Shown piece after piece: positions 9,341-20,785 of a stretch of 64,000 nucleotides of DNA. The position numbers were made by a program, and so were the translations under genes. Source of the stretch: Podocnemis expansa (lineage: Eukaryota > Chordata > Testudines > Podocnemididae). Every line of letters starts with the position of its first letter. Position 1 is the first letter of the stretch. The stretch spans positions 43,009,957-43,073,956 of the forward strand of contig ML682005.1 in NCBI GenBank assembly GCA_007922195.1, given 5' to 3'. Under the pieces are notes generated by a model that was given only the letters and a program-made list of their open reading frames with translations, was not told where the DNA came from and ran no database searches.

Positions 9341-11510
9341 ACACATGATTTCACATCAAAAATTTGACAAACCAACTTTTAGTCTTTTTTGAAAAAGCCA
9401 CTTTTCCATTTTTAGGAACTTTTAGACTTTGTTGCACTTTTCTGAGGTGGCCAATATTTTAGTTTGAGAGCCCATTATCAAAAATGGGAGGTCTGTTCTG
9501 GTTATGACATGACGAGGGGCAGAACATAATTTGTCTCAGACTGTAGAGCACAGAAGGATCTCCTCCAGATGTATTTCAGCAACGCAAATATCAAGATTTA
9601 GGTGAGTCCATCTAGAACATGGCAGCAGTGTGGCACTGACTGATATCGACAGCAAATTTATTTTTGGAGAGCAGCTTACAGCTATTATGATTGGCTTTCT
9701 GACAGACACCATGCATCTCTATTTCAATAGACAATGTAAACTATAAAAATCAAGTAGCCTGAGGGATTTGGAACCGTACTTAAATTTTTAATAAGTAGTC
9801 TAAAGAACACTTTACAGTATTCATTTACAACTGGACTGAGCAAGCTCGCCGTCACTTAATATGCTTGCCCACTGCTCTGCCAAAAAAGGCCTTTAATGCA
9901 GACATCATCTGTGAAAAGAATGGTTTATACTTTGTTTCCTCGTTTCCCATGCTGACTGGATAGGCATTTCTAAATTGTCAGTTCTGACTGTCATATGGAC
10001 CTGGTGCATTTGCTTTCAGTGCACTGTTATATTCAGTTTATTCATATGTCAGTCAAAAGGTACCTTAAATATATACAGTCCAAAGTTTTCTCCCTCCTGC
10101 CTTTCTTCATTTATATTTATTATTCCTGCACCCCAAGTGGCATTTTCTTTGAATAATACAATGAAGGCTTATAGTCCTTTCTTTGTGCTATGCCTCCAGT
10201 TGGTGCCCCCTTTGGAAAGCAGAGAACAAGGGTAGCCAATGTGTCAAACATGGCAAAAGCTTTCTATTAAGCAGTCTCACCCCCAAACAAATTTCAGTTC
10301 AAAGCTGGGACTGATGGCAATTACAGGTTCTACATGCAGTGTTCCACTGGATGTTAGATGTTGCAGGATGTGTGACAAGCATCCTTCCATTAAAAGGAAA
10401 ATTAACTTCAACATGCCTTGTTATAAGACATTTCTATATCTGTATATAAGTGCCTAGTTAGGTAACAGAAACGGTGCCAGTAAGGCAGGACTCAAGAATG
10501 TATTGACATTACTGCTTTGTTTTGTAGGTCTAAAGTTTGTTGTTGTTGTACACCATTGCTCCTGTACAGCTCTTTCAATCATCTCTTAAAATAACTCATT
10601 TGATTCAAATTAAGTGTGGTCCTTAAAGGTTTTGGAAGCTACCCCTACAGGTCTCTGTTAGGTAATTTTTGGCTCCCTTGGGACAGATTAATCTTGCTTT
10701 CCCACCCCTTTGTCCCGTGGGTTAAACAGTGAATTTTTATGAAAATAACACACTATTCTGTTGTCTATTTATAGAATGCAGATGAGAGGGGAGAAAAGAG
10801 CCAGCAACAGCTGAAGAAATAAGAGGTTACAATAATGTACTACATTTCCATAAAAATGTTTATGGGAGTGAGCCATTTTCCAACACATACTAAAGTGGGC
10901 CTTGTAAAAAGTGTGGGGTAGGGGAGAGGGAAGGAAGAGGAGCTGGGTAACCAATTGCTTTAACAATAGTGTTGTATCTATGGTGAGAAGAGTAAAGATT
11001 ATGGATAGCCATGGAATTTCTGACATTTCACCTTGGGAAATGTCATTGCCACAAGCATTTCTCTTTCCTGCCTCACTCTTCTGCACAAGATACAAAATCA
11101 GAAGAATTGTTATGATTTTAATGGCGTATTGTTAAAACTTGCTACACAAACAATAAAAAACCTCCTTAAGGAATAATAGGCACTTGAGAAGAAGGTACTG
11201 AAAACTACATTCAAATACCAATGCTTCTAGCTGCTGTGTAAACAAACACGTCTCACCAACATGACATACCTGCCAAAAATTGACGTTTTCCAAAAAATTA
11301 GGCTGGTTTCAAGAAATGAGATTGCAGAACTGACTAGTCAATGTTTCCTGTTCTGTATTCTTAGCCCAGGAATTACACTTTCCAAATTAGCACTCAAATG
11401 ACACCAAAATATCACAGCACTTCTGACATAGCTAAGAAGTGGAATAGGAAGCAAAATACTACCTGCTGTCCACACTTTTTCCAGTTATGAAAGGCATTCT
11501 AGTACCTTCA
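9341..11510. other. Stretch with no supported gene
   Basis: AT-rich sequence with only short open frames and no recognisable domain. No confident repeat was identified in this 2.2 kb. Confidence 0.5.
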
Positions 11511-11739
11511 TCCAAACAAACAAGGAATCTTGTGGCACTTAAAGACTAACAAATATATTTATTGCATGAGCTTTCATGGGAGAAAATCCCACTTTGTCAA
11601 AGTGTCTGACAAAGCAGGATTTTCTCCCACAAAAACTCATGCAATATATATATTTGTTAGTCTTTAAGTGCCACAAGAGTCCTTGTTTGTTTGTTTGTTT
11701 TTTACTGAACTAGACTTGCACGGCTGCCCCTTTGGAGCC
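11511..11739. mobile_element. PLE 3' ends in head-to-head fold-back
   Basis: A minus-strand end (AACAAACAAGGAATCTTGTGG to about 11600) is followed directly by a plus-strand end (GCAGGATTTTCTCCC to TGCCCCTTTGGA). The two halves form an inverted repeat around 11605. Flanks TAGTACCTTCA (11500-11510) and TAATACCTTAA (11740-11750) match at 9 of 11 positions, a likely aged target duplication. Confidence 0.82.
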
Positions 11740-12140
11740 TAATACCTTAAAACTCTTTCATCTCATCTCTGATCTGTGCATGTGAATGGTAGATTATTAT
11801 ATGCTTTGTTGATAATTCCCATTCTCCAGGATAGTATAGAATACTGAAAGTTATAAGAAAGTATCACTATGAAATAATAAAGTCTATAATGAATAAATTA
11901 AAGAGCATATTATGCACTTTTATTATTACTTTATCTATATAGTTTGGATTGTGGATACAAATGGCAACATTTCAAATGGAATCATTCTAAGCCATTATTA
12001 TTAACCCTTCCTGTGTCTAGAATAGCATCATGTGATTTTTTGTCATCTGCTTACTTGAGCACTTTTCAATGTCTCTGTGTGCCTTCACTGAATTACCACG
12101 TAAAATGTCGAAGTTCATTTTTGGTAACATAGAGAGTATT

Positions 12141-12200
12141 TACACTTCTGTCTCTCACCAAGACAAGTTGATCTAATAAAAAATATTACTTCACTCTCCT
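12141..12200 (+). mobile_element. Short repeat resembling another PLE 3' end
   Basis: The motif TCTCTCACCAAGACAAGTTG then ATCTAATAAAAAATATTACTTC recurs in similar form at 13060-13115 (ACCAATAGAATATGGTCCAA then TAAAAGATATTATCTCAC). The arrangement resembles a retroelement tail ending in an AATAAA-like signal. The family call is uncertain. Confidence 0.4.
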
Positions 12201-12226
12201 TGCTTACAATTTATGTCACCAGTCAA

Positions 12227-12242
12227 TCCTATATATAAAAAA
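12227..12242. repeat. Target site duplication, left (16 bp)
   Basis: TCCTATATATAAAAAA is repeated perfectly at 12594-12609 on the other side of the LINE fragment. Confidence 0.85.
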
Positions 12243-12593
12243 AATTCCCCTCTCATCCCTATGGGTGGTATGTGTCATCCTCAACCTCAGGTCCTCTACC
12301 AGAGGCCTGGGAGTTTGAGGGTTCTGCGCAGTATCTTAGCTGTTCCTAGCACTGCACTCTTCTGGACAGAGAGCTCTGATGTCGTTCCTGGGATCTGTTG
12401 GAGCCACTCTCCCAGCTTAGGAGTCACAGCCCAGAGTGCTCCTACCACCACTGGGACCACTTTGGCCTTCACTTTCCACATCCGCTCAAGTTCCTCTTTC
12501 AGGCCCTGGTACTTCTCCAGCTTCTCATACTCCTTCTTCCTGATGTTGCTGTCACTTGACACTGCTACATCTATCACCACTGCTGCCTTCTGG
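12243..12593 (-). mobile_element. 5'-truncated LINE fragment, R2/R4-like (restriction-like endonuclease type)
   Basis: A 351-bp insertion lies between perfect 16-bp direct repeats. On the minus strand it encodes the end of a LINE polyprotein and a short 3' UTR that stops at the left repeat. The long, exact target duplication shows a complete 5'-truncated insertion event. Confidence 0.75.
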
Positions 12594-12600
12594 TCCTATA
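12296..12600 (-). pseudogene. C-terminal segment of an R2/R4-like LINE protein
   Basis: The minus-strand frame reads VIDVAVSSDSNIRKKEYEKL, EKYQGLKEELERMWKVKAK, VVPVVVGALWAVTPKLGEWL, QQIPGTTSELSVQKSAVLGT and AKILRRTLKLPGLW, then stops. This resembles the C terminus of LINE proteins with a restriction-like endonuclease, where the D of (V/I)DVA(V/I)P and the following K...KY carry the PD-(D/E)XK signature. About 95 residues remain open with no internal stop, so the insertion is not very old. Other LINE clades with a similar tail cannot be excluded without a search. Confidence 0.68.
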
Positions 12601-12609
12601 TATAAAAAA
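12594..12609. repeat. Target site duplication, right (16 bp)
   Basis: Exact copy of the 16 bp at 12227-12242. Confidence 0.85.
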
Positions 12610-15250
12610 TTTAAAATATATATTAAAAGGAACAATACAGGGCTGATGTAGTTAATCAACTAAGCAAGCTGTACAAATGCTCAGTACAGGTTAGGTGCAA
12701 TGAAGAGGATGAGGCAGCTGGCTTCACAGGCAATTTAGCTACAAACTTAGGCCTATATTGCACATATCAGCAAATATTCATTTTTGTTCTTTCTTATATT
12801 TAATCTCCAATGTATGAAGTGTATGTGTTTAACTGCTAATTATAAAATCACTTATAGAAGGAGAGTCTTTGTCTTGTGCATGCAAGTATTTATAAGGTAT
12901 ACCTCAAGTAGGTAGCATGTTATGATATGGTAGTATTTGCAAAATAATGTGACTGAATAAACACTGAATTTTACATGCAGTTGTAGCTGTCAGTCCTAGG
13001 ATACTAGAGAGAAAAGGGGAGTGATTGGCCCAACTCCTATTAGTAAAAGAGACCAGCTTTCAAGTTCCATTCTCTTACCAATAGAATATGGTCCAATAAA
13101 AGATATTATCTCACACAGGGTAGTCTCCTCTAAAAGTGAATTGTAATGCAACATATATGCAAAGAGACAGAGTTAAGGCTGTACATGCAACTGTAACTTT
13201 GGGATTGTCTATCTGACTTCCAATTGCTTCATTATGGTGGTATTTTTATATGGTTTATGAAATAAAAATTTAAAAAAATTAAATTCCATAATTTAGAGCT
13301 ATTTGACTAGACAGCTCAGAAATACCATATTAAATTCCAAAATTTAGAGCTATTTGACTAGACAACTCAGAAATGCCATGTCCCATGCAATGGACTGTAT
13401 GCAGGAGTAACTCCTTCTCCAGTGCACCCTGAGAAGTCCACAGGAAGGATCCCATCTCCTTCAAATGTTAGAAGTTCTGCATATTTTACTTTACGGATTG
13501 CCCAAAGGATCAAGGTCCCCTCTTGGCTCATCCATTGGACATTATCTTTCTCCTTTTACACGTACAGTAGTTATGCATGCACAGTATCATTCCAGTGTTG
13601 TTCATATGTCAAGATTGGTGATGTTATTACCAAACAATTATTATGCATTGAGTGCAAATTTCAATACACTCTCCATACACCGTAAGCAAAACCAACTTTC
13701 CAGCAGGATACTCAAAGGTACTTTTCTTCCACATGGACAATTTCCATGGCAGATTTATGCTTTTATGGATGATGCTAAAGTTTTTTTTAATAATATGCAA
13801 AATATATTTTTTTACACATAGTAAGAAATGTATGAAAGTTTTGGTACAAATTAGAAAGAAAGAAGTCACCTTCAGGCAGAGACCAAGGCTGGAAAATTTC
13901 ATTCTAAAAATGTAAGACTGTCAGAAAATTAAGAGCTAGGGAGGGAAAAGGTTACAATAGGAACAGTTGTTCTATGTACCAGTCGGGAGTCACTATAGCT
14001 TCCACTGGAATGAGGAAGGAAAATTTGTGGCTAAAATTTCAGCTTTCCTGGGATTTTTTGTCACCAATTTCCTTGATGGAATAGAATGCAGTTTTTGTTA
14101 CTTATTTAAAGAACTTGTTTTTCTCTTTATATTTTGGCAGGAGTGTTTCTAAACATCAAGAACAGCAGCACAAGCCTGAGGAGGTTCAAAAACTGTGAGA
14201 GCATTTGCTAATAGTTGTGCCTGATGACTCCTAAATGTTCTTTGATGCACTGAACTAGCTTGAATAGTTTGAGGTCATCTCTACAGCCCCGGACAAAACT
14301 AGGGGAGAGTAAGAGGAAAAGGAAAAGGTGGGATAGTGAATGTTATCCCAATGCACTAATCACTGAGAGTTAAACATCCTGTTTTTATCATCTCTGGCTG
14401 TGAAACAGTGAGACCAAAGCCACTGCAGAAAATTGGTACCCATTCTTTTCAAATTTCAAATGACGTATTAAAATTTTTCAGACAAGCAATCAGATTGGGA
14501 ATCCCACCTCATAGCTATGAACCCAGAGATGTGTTAAAGGGGACTTCTAAGGGCCTCTTAGTAGTAGTCTTTCACCAAATTGAAGTGCAGATTTGCAGAG
14601 AATTCCCTGCCTGGGATGTGCATCATCCCCTCTCTCAATAAACTAAAATCATCCCTGCCAGAGATGGTTTATCTCTGGAGCTCATAAAATAATTTGAAGA
14701 ACATTTATTTATTTATTGCTTTTTGACTGACCAGCTTTCAACAAATGTCAGGAAATCCCAGTGCACACTCCCCTGGAAGGGCTTCATTTTCCTTACCATA
14801 CCAGATCCTCCCCACACTCTCTCTCCCACCACTGAAGCTGTACAGTGCATATCAGTGTATTTGGTATGCTGCTTTCTCCCAATGCACTTCAAAAAGCCAA
14901 ATTAGCATTAAGAATGTGAAGAAAATGCACTCTACAGTAAGTGCCCTAACCACATGCCATTCACCAACTGCAGAATGCAGGAAACAAACAGTGCACAGTG
15001 GCAAGGGGGGGAAGCAATCAGTTACAATTTCCATTATAAGGCAGGGAGTCTTGTGCTGAATAAATGATGAAGTTATCTAGTCACCCATGATAATGGCCGG
15101 ACATTGGTTACATTTGAGAGGCAAGTCAAGGCCATCCCATATTGGAGAATAATGGCACGGCAGGTCAAAGGAATCACAGTCTACAGAGCAGTGGTGCTAG
15201 AAGGGGAGGTAAAGAACAGAGTGAGACTGGCTCTCTGATGCTGCTTAAAT
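12610..15250. other. AT-rich stretch with no supported gene
   Basis: Only short open frames without domains are present. A short repeat resembling the one at 12141-12200 lies at 13060-13115. Two near-identical 30-40 bp segments (about 13278-13330 and 13331-13378, ATTAAATTCCA and ATTTAGAGCTATTTGACTAG) form a local direct duplication. Confidence 0.5.
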
Positions 15251-15491
15251 TAAGGCCTTTTCTACATTACAGAGTTTTGTGGGTACACATTACACTGGTG
15301 TACAGCCACTGTGGTCATTAAATTATTGTTGCATGTCTTCACTATGCTCTTTGTGTCAGTGAAGGGCCTTTACTCTGCTATCCCACTGTGCAACTGCACT
15401 CAGGGTACTTTAGGAAGGGTTTGCAATGCCTCATGGGGCAGGCAAAGTCACAGGATGAAGGTTTCTGAATCCCATTGTTCAATGAGCAGTC

Positions 15492-15503
15492 TATTAAATT
15501 GAG
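15492..15503. repeat. Target site duplication of the nested PLE, left
   Basis: TATTAAATTGAG is repeated exactly at 16219-16230 on the other side of the PLE. Confidence 0.85.
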
Positions 15504-16218
15504 CAAAAAAAAAAAAAAAAAAAAACCAAGGAGTCATGTGGCACTTAAAGACTAACAGATTTATTTCTTGCATGAGCTTTCGTGGGAGAAAATCCCACTT
15601 CGTCTGATGCTTCAAAGATGGGGGAACTTACAGAATGGAATGAAAATAAATGAATTTTCATTATTATTTTCATTCCATTCTGTACATTCCCCCCTCTTCA
15701 AAGCATCTGACAAAGTGGGATTTTCTCCCATGAAAGCTCATGCAAGAAATAAATCTGTTAGCCTTTAAGGCTGTATTCACACACAGGCATTATTTCAATA
15801 CAAGTTGTGTCAAAACAACTTGTATCGAAATAATGCCTTATTTTGAAATAACTTAATTCGAATTAACAGTTTGTTAATTAGAATTAAGGAAAAAAGCTCA
15901 AAGCGAAATAGCAGTTTCAGGCAACAGTTATTTCGAAACAAGTCACTGTTGTTTCGAAACAACATGTTCGGACAGCATTGTTTTGAAACAATCATTTCGA
16001 AACAACGTTGTTTCATCCCCATATGAGGTTTAAGTTGTTTCGAAACAATGGGTTCCGGCGTTTTGAAACAACCGTGCGGCGTGTGAACTGGGTATTTCTT
16101 ATTTCGAAACAACCTCTGTTCTTTTGAAATAAGAGTGCTGTGTGAACACAGCCTAAGTGCCACACGACTCCTTGATTTATTTGCTGGATTAGACTAACAC
16201 AGCTGCCCCTTTGGAAAT
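15504..16218. mobile_element. PLE fold-back nested in the Harbinger-type element
   Basis: It begins with an A run (15505-15525), then a minus-strand PLE 3' end (CAAGGAGTCATGTGGCACTT onward) that meets a plus-strand 3' end at about 15660, ending TAACACAGCTGCCCCTTTGG. The 12-bp flanking duplication is perfect. A fold-back MITE (15769-16153) interrupts the plus arm inside CTTTAAGTGCCAC. Confidence 0.88.
15769..16153. mobile_element. Fold-back MITE, TTTCGAAA type (copy B, 385 bp)
   Basis: The ends are GGCTGTATTCACACACAG and CTGTGTGAACACAGCC inverted. TAA is duplicated at 15766-15768 and 16154-16156. Removing the element and one TAA restores the PLE tail CTTTAAGTGCCAC. The inside is filled with TTATTTCGAAA and GTTTCGAAACAA palindromes. 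It shares inner sequence with copy G (51762-52403) but lacks the GC-rich core. Confidence 0.9.
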
Positions 16219-17106
16219 TATTAAATTGAGAGCTGCTTTTCAACTGCCCTCTCATGCAAACTGCCATTGTTGAACACTGTCACAAGAAGCACACATCAGT
16301 ATGTGCATGGGCAGAATGTGTGTGTTTGAGAGCGAGAGAGAGAGAATGTGTGTTAGGGGACAGTGACTGTGTCTGCACACTGTCTCTTCTGGACAGCAAT
16401 CAGCAGCAACCACTCTTAAGGCAGAAGCTAGTGCACACAAAACTGGTGTCCCCTAGCTCTTCCCATCCCAGCTCAGTGGAAACCTGTGTCCTGGTAGGGG
16501 GCATTCCAGCATCAGCCCCCCACCTCCATCCCTGGCTCTGCACAGCACATCAGACGTCCCTCTCCGAGCAGCATTCCACGCTACCCCATGCCTGCTGTAG
16601 GAGAGCAGGATTGATTCCCAACCCCTCAAAAGTTCTTCCACAGCCTTGACTCTCCACAAACCAAGGAGAATGATCCACTTCCTCCCCTATAGTCCAGTCT
16701 GGAGTATCTTTCCTATCAGGAGTCAGCACATTCAGCCGGGCAGTAACTGGGTGAGCTTTCCACATTGAGCAAGTTCAGATCATCCTGGGGCTTTGAAAGA
16801 GGAAGAGATGGATCTTGCCTGTGTAGCTGGAATGCAGGGCAATGCAGCGAAGTTCAAAACAGTGAGCAGAGCACTCAGAATGGCATTGTGGGGTAGTGTC
16901 TAGAGCCCAGTTGTAGCACACAGTATCTACATGGATGCTTTGTCACTCTAACTTTGCCACAAAAAGCTCTATGTCTCTTCTCAAGATGGTTTTATTTTGT
17001 CACCAAAGTGGGGAATTTTTGTTGGTGGGGTTGTATTGTGTATTGTAATGTATACGTCACACTAGCTGACTTTTATTGACAAGTCTGTAGTGTGTACCAG
17101 CCCTAA

Positions 17107-18555
17107 TGCAGCCTATGCTAGTTGATACAGAAGAATGCTTGGACACCCGTGCTTATTGTTCAAAAAAGATCAGATTGGTACCATTGCCTTTAAACGATAC
17201 TCCCGTTTGATTTATTTTCCATCATGAGTCATGCCAGCAGAGATTTACAACTATACAAATGAAAGGCCTACCTGTGGCTTACATGGCCATTATTACATCT
17301 TTCATCTAGAGCAATGTATATGGTGCAGTGGTCATGGGGTAAAGCCATCCTATACTCATTGGCCCAGGCTCCCAGCCAGTGTAAATCAACTGAGATCCTG
17401 GTGCAGCACACTTTATATGCATATATCAACTAGAGAAATATATGTATTAAAATATTAGGTTAGTGCCTCCCTTTACAGAATCCCTGACCATTTTTCCAGA
17501 GATTCCCACAGGATATACATACAGCCTTTTATCACAATCCTTGATGGATGCAAGAGAGTTCTGTTAAGTTACTCACATTAGCTCCATCAAGGGCATGATG
17601 GTGAACCCCCCCCCCACCCTCAGAGAAGAATAAATCAGCCTTCCAATTGATCCCTTCCACTCCACCAAATGGATTGGCTTATTGATTGGGAAATATATTT
17701 TTTTTTGAGTCACTGCATTGTGCTACATCCATTTTGCTGCTTCCAATTGTTTTTCCCTGCATGACATCAGGAGTCAATGTGATACAATATGCACTTGACC
17801 CAAATATTAATCAATGGGCCAATGTAACAGACATGTAAAGAATCATTGATCATGCCCAACAAAGTGTTTACATTTTAGAGTGAAGTGAGCACTTTGAATT
17901 ACTCATGGCCTACACCAAGGAATGAGTCAATATCTGCAGCCTTAATTAGGAGTAATGCCTTCATAGCTAAGTAAGAAATACGACCGCAATTTCCTGTGTA
18001 AGTGGCTTGGGACTAACACACATTATATGGGCAACTTTACTGAACTAGAGTGCTCAACATTGTGTGGTCCTTTTTACCAAATACATAAACTCTTGTCTTA
18101 TATCATATTCATTCCAGATAATCATGGATGAAAGAAAAGGGCAGCAAATACCTCCTGCTGGACATATAATTTTGTTGCATGGATGGATGCTTTCTTTATT
18201 CCTGAACATTTTTATTTTTGCATCTCTCTGTGAATTCAGTGATCCTGAAAGTGAAAGGCTACCAAAAGCACTGACTATGGTATGAGGCAGGCAAGTACCA
18301 TACATGCTGTCCACAGGCACAGGAACGTTACCTAAGCATTTCAGTCCAGACTTATAACGTCCACCTTCTCGTTCAGCACTAGAATTTATGCGAGTTGAAA
18401 CTGATTTTTGTGAATGTTTATATCCACTAAGAGGAACTCATTATTATACACTTTTTATACTGGAGGAGCATCTAAGGTCCTAGTGACTCTGACCCTGTGG
18501 TACTAGTAGGGGCTGTAAAATGCATGCCCTGAAGCAAATAGCTTATGGTCTAGAG
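17107..18555. other. Stretch with no supported gene
   Basis: No coding sequence or confident repeat. A short GTGTAAATCAACTGAGATCC block near 17379 resembles half of an old palindromic interspersed repeat. Confidence 0.45.
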
Positions 18556-18732
18556 CAGCAGTTCTCAACCACTATGTTGGGACACATTACTGTGCTGCCA
18601 CACAGCGGTAAGTGTGTTGTGGAGAACTGGTGAGGGGGCTGGATTCAGCCTGGGGAAGGTGGGATGGTGTGTCCTGTAGAGTTGTACTCACTGCCAAGCA
18701 TTTCTCGACGCGCAAAAGATTGAGAGCCAGTG
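18556..18732. mobile_element. hAT-type MITE (177 bp)
   Basis: The ends CAGCAGTTCTCAACC and GATTGAGAGCCAGTG are inverted copies of the common hAT terminus CAGTGGTTCTCAAC. Flanking 8-mers GTCTAGAG (18548-18555) and GTCTAGGT (18733-18740) match at 6 of 8. No coding capacity. Confidence 0.78.
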
Positions 18733-19013
18733 GTCTAGGTTACAATAGAAAATAAGAGGTATACAAAGCCAAGTAAGTGAAGGGTAGGATTGGCTTCAGA
18801 GATTTCCCAAATGCTGATGCACAACTTCTCTGATTTTTTTTTGTTTCCTCCTTTCTTCAGTCAGCTTCTTCAGTCATCCTTCAATTTTCCATAGCTTTAT
18901 CACTGCCTGCCATACCTTCCCTCCAAGCCACAGCTCAAAGTTGGGAAAAAAAGGGGTGAGGGGGGCTTTCAATTTTTCATAATGGCTTCAGTACGAGAGC
19001 TTAGGAATGAGTC

Positions 19014-19132
19014 CAGGTCTATACCATGGCATGATTTTGGTGGCAATTGAAGGGTGATACACAAAGTACTTAAAATACCTTGTGTATCTTCTTCCAGTTG
19101 CCTCCTGCCTACTTACCGTGGTATTTTGAGTA
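19014..19132. mobile_element. Palindromic MITE, about 120 bp
   Basis: The sequence is an imperfect inverted repeat centred near 19079. The core arms GATACACAAAGTA and TACCTTGTGTATC surround a short loop. The outer arms run from TATACCATGG and TGGTGGCAATTGAAG to CCAGTTGCC and CCGTGGTATT. The same core module occurs near 40478-40510. Target duplication not resolved. Confidence 0.62.
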
Positions 19133-19134
19133 GC

Positions 19135-19168
19135 CTGAGTCAGAGAGAAACCTTTTCCCTCTGACTCA
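19135..19168. repeat. Strong hairpin
   Basis: CTGAGTCAGAGAGAAA and TTTCCCTCTGACTCAG pair with one mismatch over 16 bp around a 2-base loop. It directly follows the palindromic MITE and precedes the CR1 end, so it may belong to either or be a remnant of its own. Confidence 0.7.
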
Positions 19169-19195
19169 GTGCAACTCTTTCTACAGGGGTGATTT

Positions 19196-20178
19196 TCATA
19201 GAATCATAGAATCATAGGGTTGGAAGGGACCCCACGAGGTCATCTAGTCCAACCCCCTGCCAAAAAAAGCAGGACCACTCCCATTAGATCATCCCAGTCA
19301 GGGTTTTGTCCAGCTGGGCCTTGAACACCTCCAGAGATGGAGATTCCACCACCTCCCTAGGCAGCTTATTCCAATGCTTCACCACTTGCCTAGTAAGGAA
19401 GTTTCTCCTAATATCCAGCCTGGACTGCCCCAGCTGTAACTTGAAACCATTGCTTCTCGTTCTGCCCTCTGTTATTACCAAGAACAGTCGAGCTCCATCC
19501 TCCTTGGAGCAACCTTTCAAGTAGTTGAAGGTTGCTATCAAATCTCCCCTCAATCTTCTCTTCTGCAGGCTAAATAAGCCTAGTTCCTTCAGTCTTTCTT
19601 CATAGGGCTTGTGCTCCAGCCCTTTGATCATTTTGGTTGCCCTCCTCTGGACTCTCTCTAATTTGTCCATGTCCTTTTTGTAGTGGGGAGCCCAAAACTG
19701 GACACAGTATTCCAGATGTGGCCTCACTAGTGCAGAATAGAGGGGAATGATCACATCCCTCGATCTGCTGGCAACACTTCTTCTGATGCAGCCCAGTATG
19801 CCATTGGCCTTTCTGGCAGCAAGCGCACACTGCTGACTCATATCCAGCTTCCCATCCACCATGACTCCCAGGTCCTTCTCTCCAGTGCTGCTATTTAGCT
19901 GATCACTCCCCAGCCTGTAGCAGTACATGGGGTTTTTTTGTCCCAAGTGTAGGATTTTACACTTGTCCTTGTTAAACCTCATGAGATTCCTCTTGGCCTA
20001 CTGCTCCAATTTGTCTAGGTCTCCCTGAAGCCTGTCCCTGCCCTCCAGGGTGTCTACCGTTCCCCCCAGTTTGGTATCATCTGCAAACTTACTAAGTGTG
20101 CAATCTATCCCATCATCCAGATCATTAATGATAACATTGAACAGAACTGGCCCCAGGACCGAGCCCTGGGGCACACCA
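19196..20178 (-). mobile_element. CR1 LINE, 5'-truncated, minus strand
   Basis: The 3' end appears at the left as TCATAGAATCATAGAATCAT, then GGTTGGAAGGGACC. The copy extends through the C-terminal half of ORF2 and stops at GGGGCACACCA, the position of the RT motif SGVPQGS. About 980 bp remain, the usual 5' truncation. Confidence 0.93.
19284..19982 (-). pseudogene. CR1 ORF2 C-terminal fragment
   Basis: A 232-residue minus-strand frame with no internal stop covers the part of CR1 ORF2 after the RT catalytic motif: [52 protein letters not shown] and [20 protein letters not shown], ending at the family stop. One stop lies just upstream. It has no active site and cannot function. It is better preserved than the full-length copy at 2479, suggesting a younger insertion. 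Confidence 0.88.
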
Positions 20179-20785
20179 ATTTTAGTGGATTGGCTTCCTG
20201 GTGGCTGAGCGGGTCTTCGCAGAACTACTCAGTTGATCAGGGAGATTGATCTGATGTCACCAAATTTGCTACCATCAGTAAGGACAAGCAGTGAGTCTGT
20301 CAGATATCTGAATTAACTGTTCTTTGGGGCTTTTTGCCCCTTCAGCATTTCATTCCATTGTATAAGTTTGGAAAAATCACATTTATTTAAGCACAAGCAA
20401 TAGCAAGAATACATTTATGGTATATATAATTTTTCGTCAATGAAAAGAGTGTTGCTGGGGAAAAGATGCAAGAACTCAGTTTCTCTCTACTTTTGCTCTT
20501 GTTACACTCTGCTTCAACACTCAGCAATACTTACTGTTCTAACCTCAATGCACCAGTTGACACCCTTGTGCTTAACTCCTTCTCATTCACACTTTCCAAG
20601 CTGAAGACTTTTTTTGATATTGTAAACGAGAGGCGCCATCTAATTTCCAGTATTCTAGAGACATCAGTTGGTCAGCTAGTCTATATAAACTCTGCAAAAT
20701 CCAGGCATTTCCTAAATCATAACTGTCCCTGGGAGCATTGTGCCCCTTCCTTTCACGTGAGGCCCTAGAACTTGTGAGACTGTTA
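20179..20785. other. Stretch with no supported gene
   Basis: No recognisable feature. A 100-residue open frame at 20466-20768 begins with a hydrophobic run, but it has no known motif and no supporting context, so it is not called. Confidence 0.4.

Larger units (their letters stand above)
15254..17103. mobile_element. Harbinger-type non-autonomous transposon, host of two nested insertions
   Basis: The left end GGCCTTTTCTACATTACAGA and the right end, read inverted as GGGCTGGTACACACTACAGA, are terminal inverted repeats. TAA is duplicated at 15251-15253 and 17104-17106, the 3-bp target typical of PIF/Harbinger. Without the inserted PLE it is about 1.1 kb. No transposase motif was found. The internal G/A-rich run at 16330-16346 is a simple repeat. 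Confidence 0.75.

Noticed and set aside
12213..12605. Plus-strand 130-residue frame
   Set aside because: It is the antisense of the LINE C-terminal fragment, which is the recognisable reading on the minus strand.
20466..20768. Possible small secreted protein (hydrophobic start, 100 residues)
   Set aside because: No family motif, splice context or second line of evidence; such frames occur by chance in AT-rich DNA.
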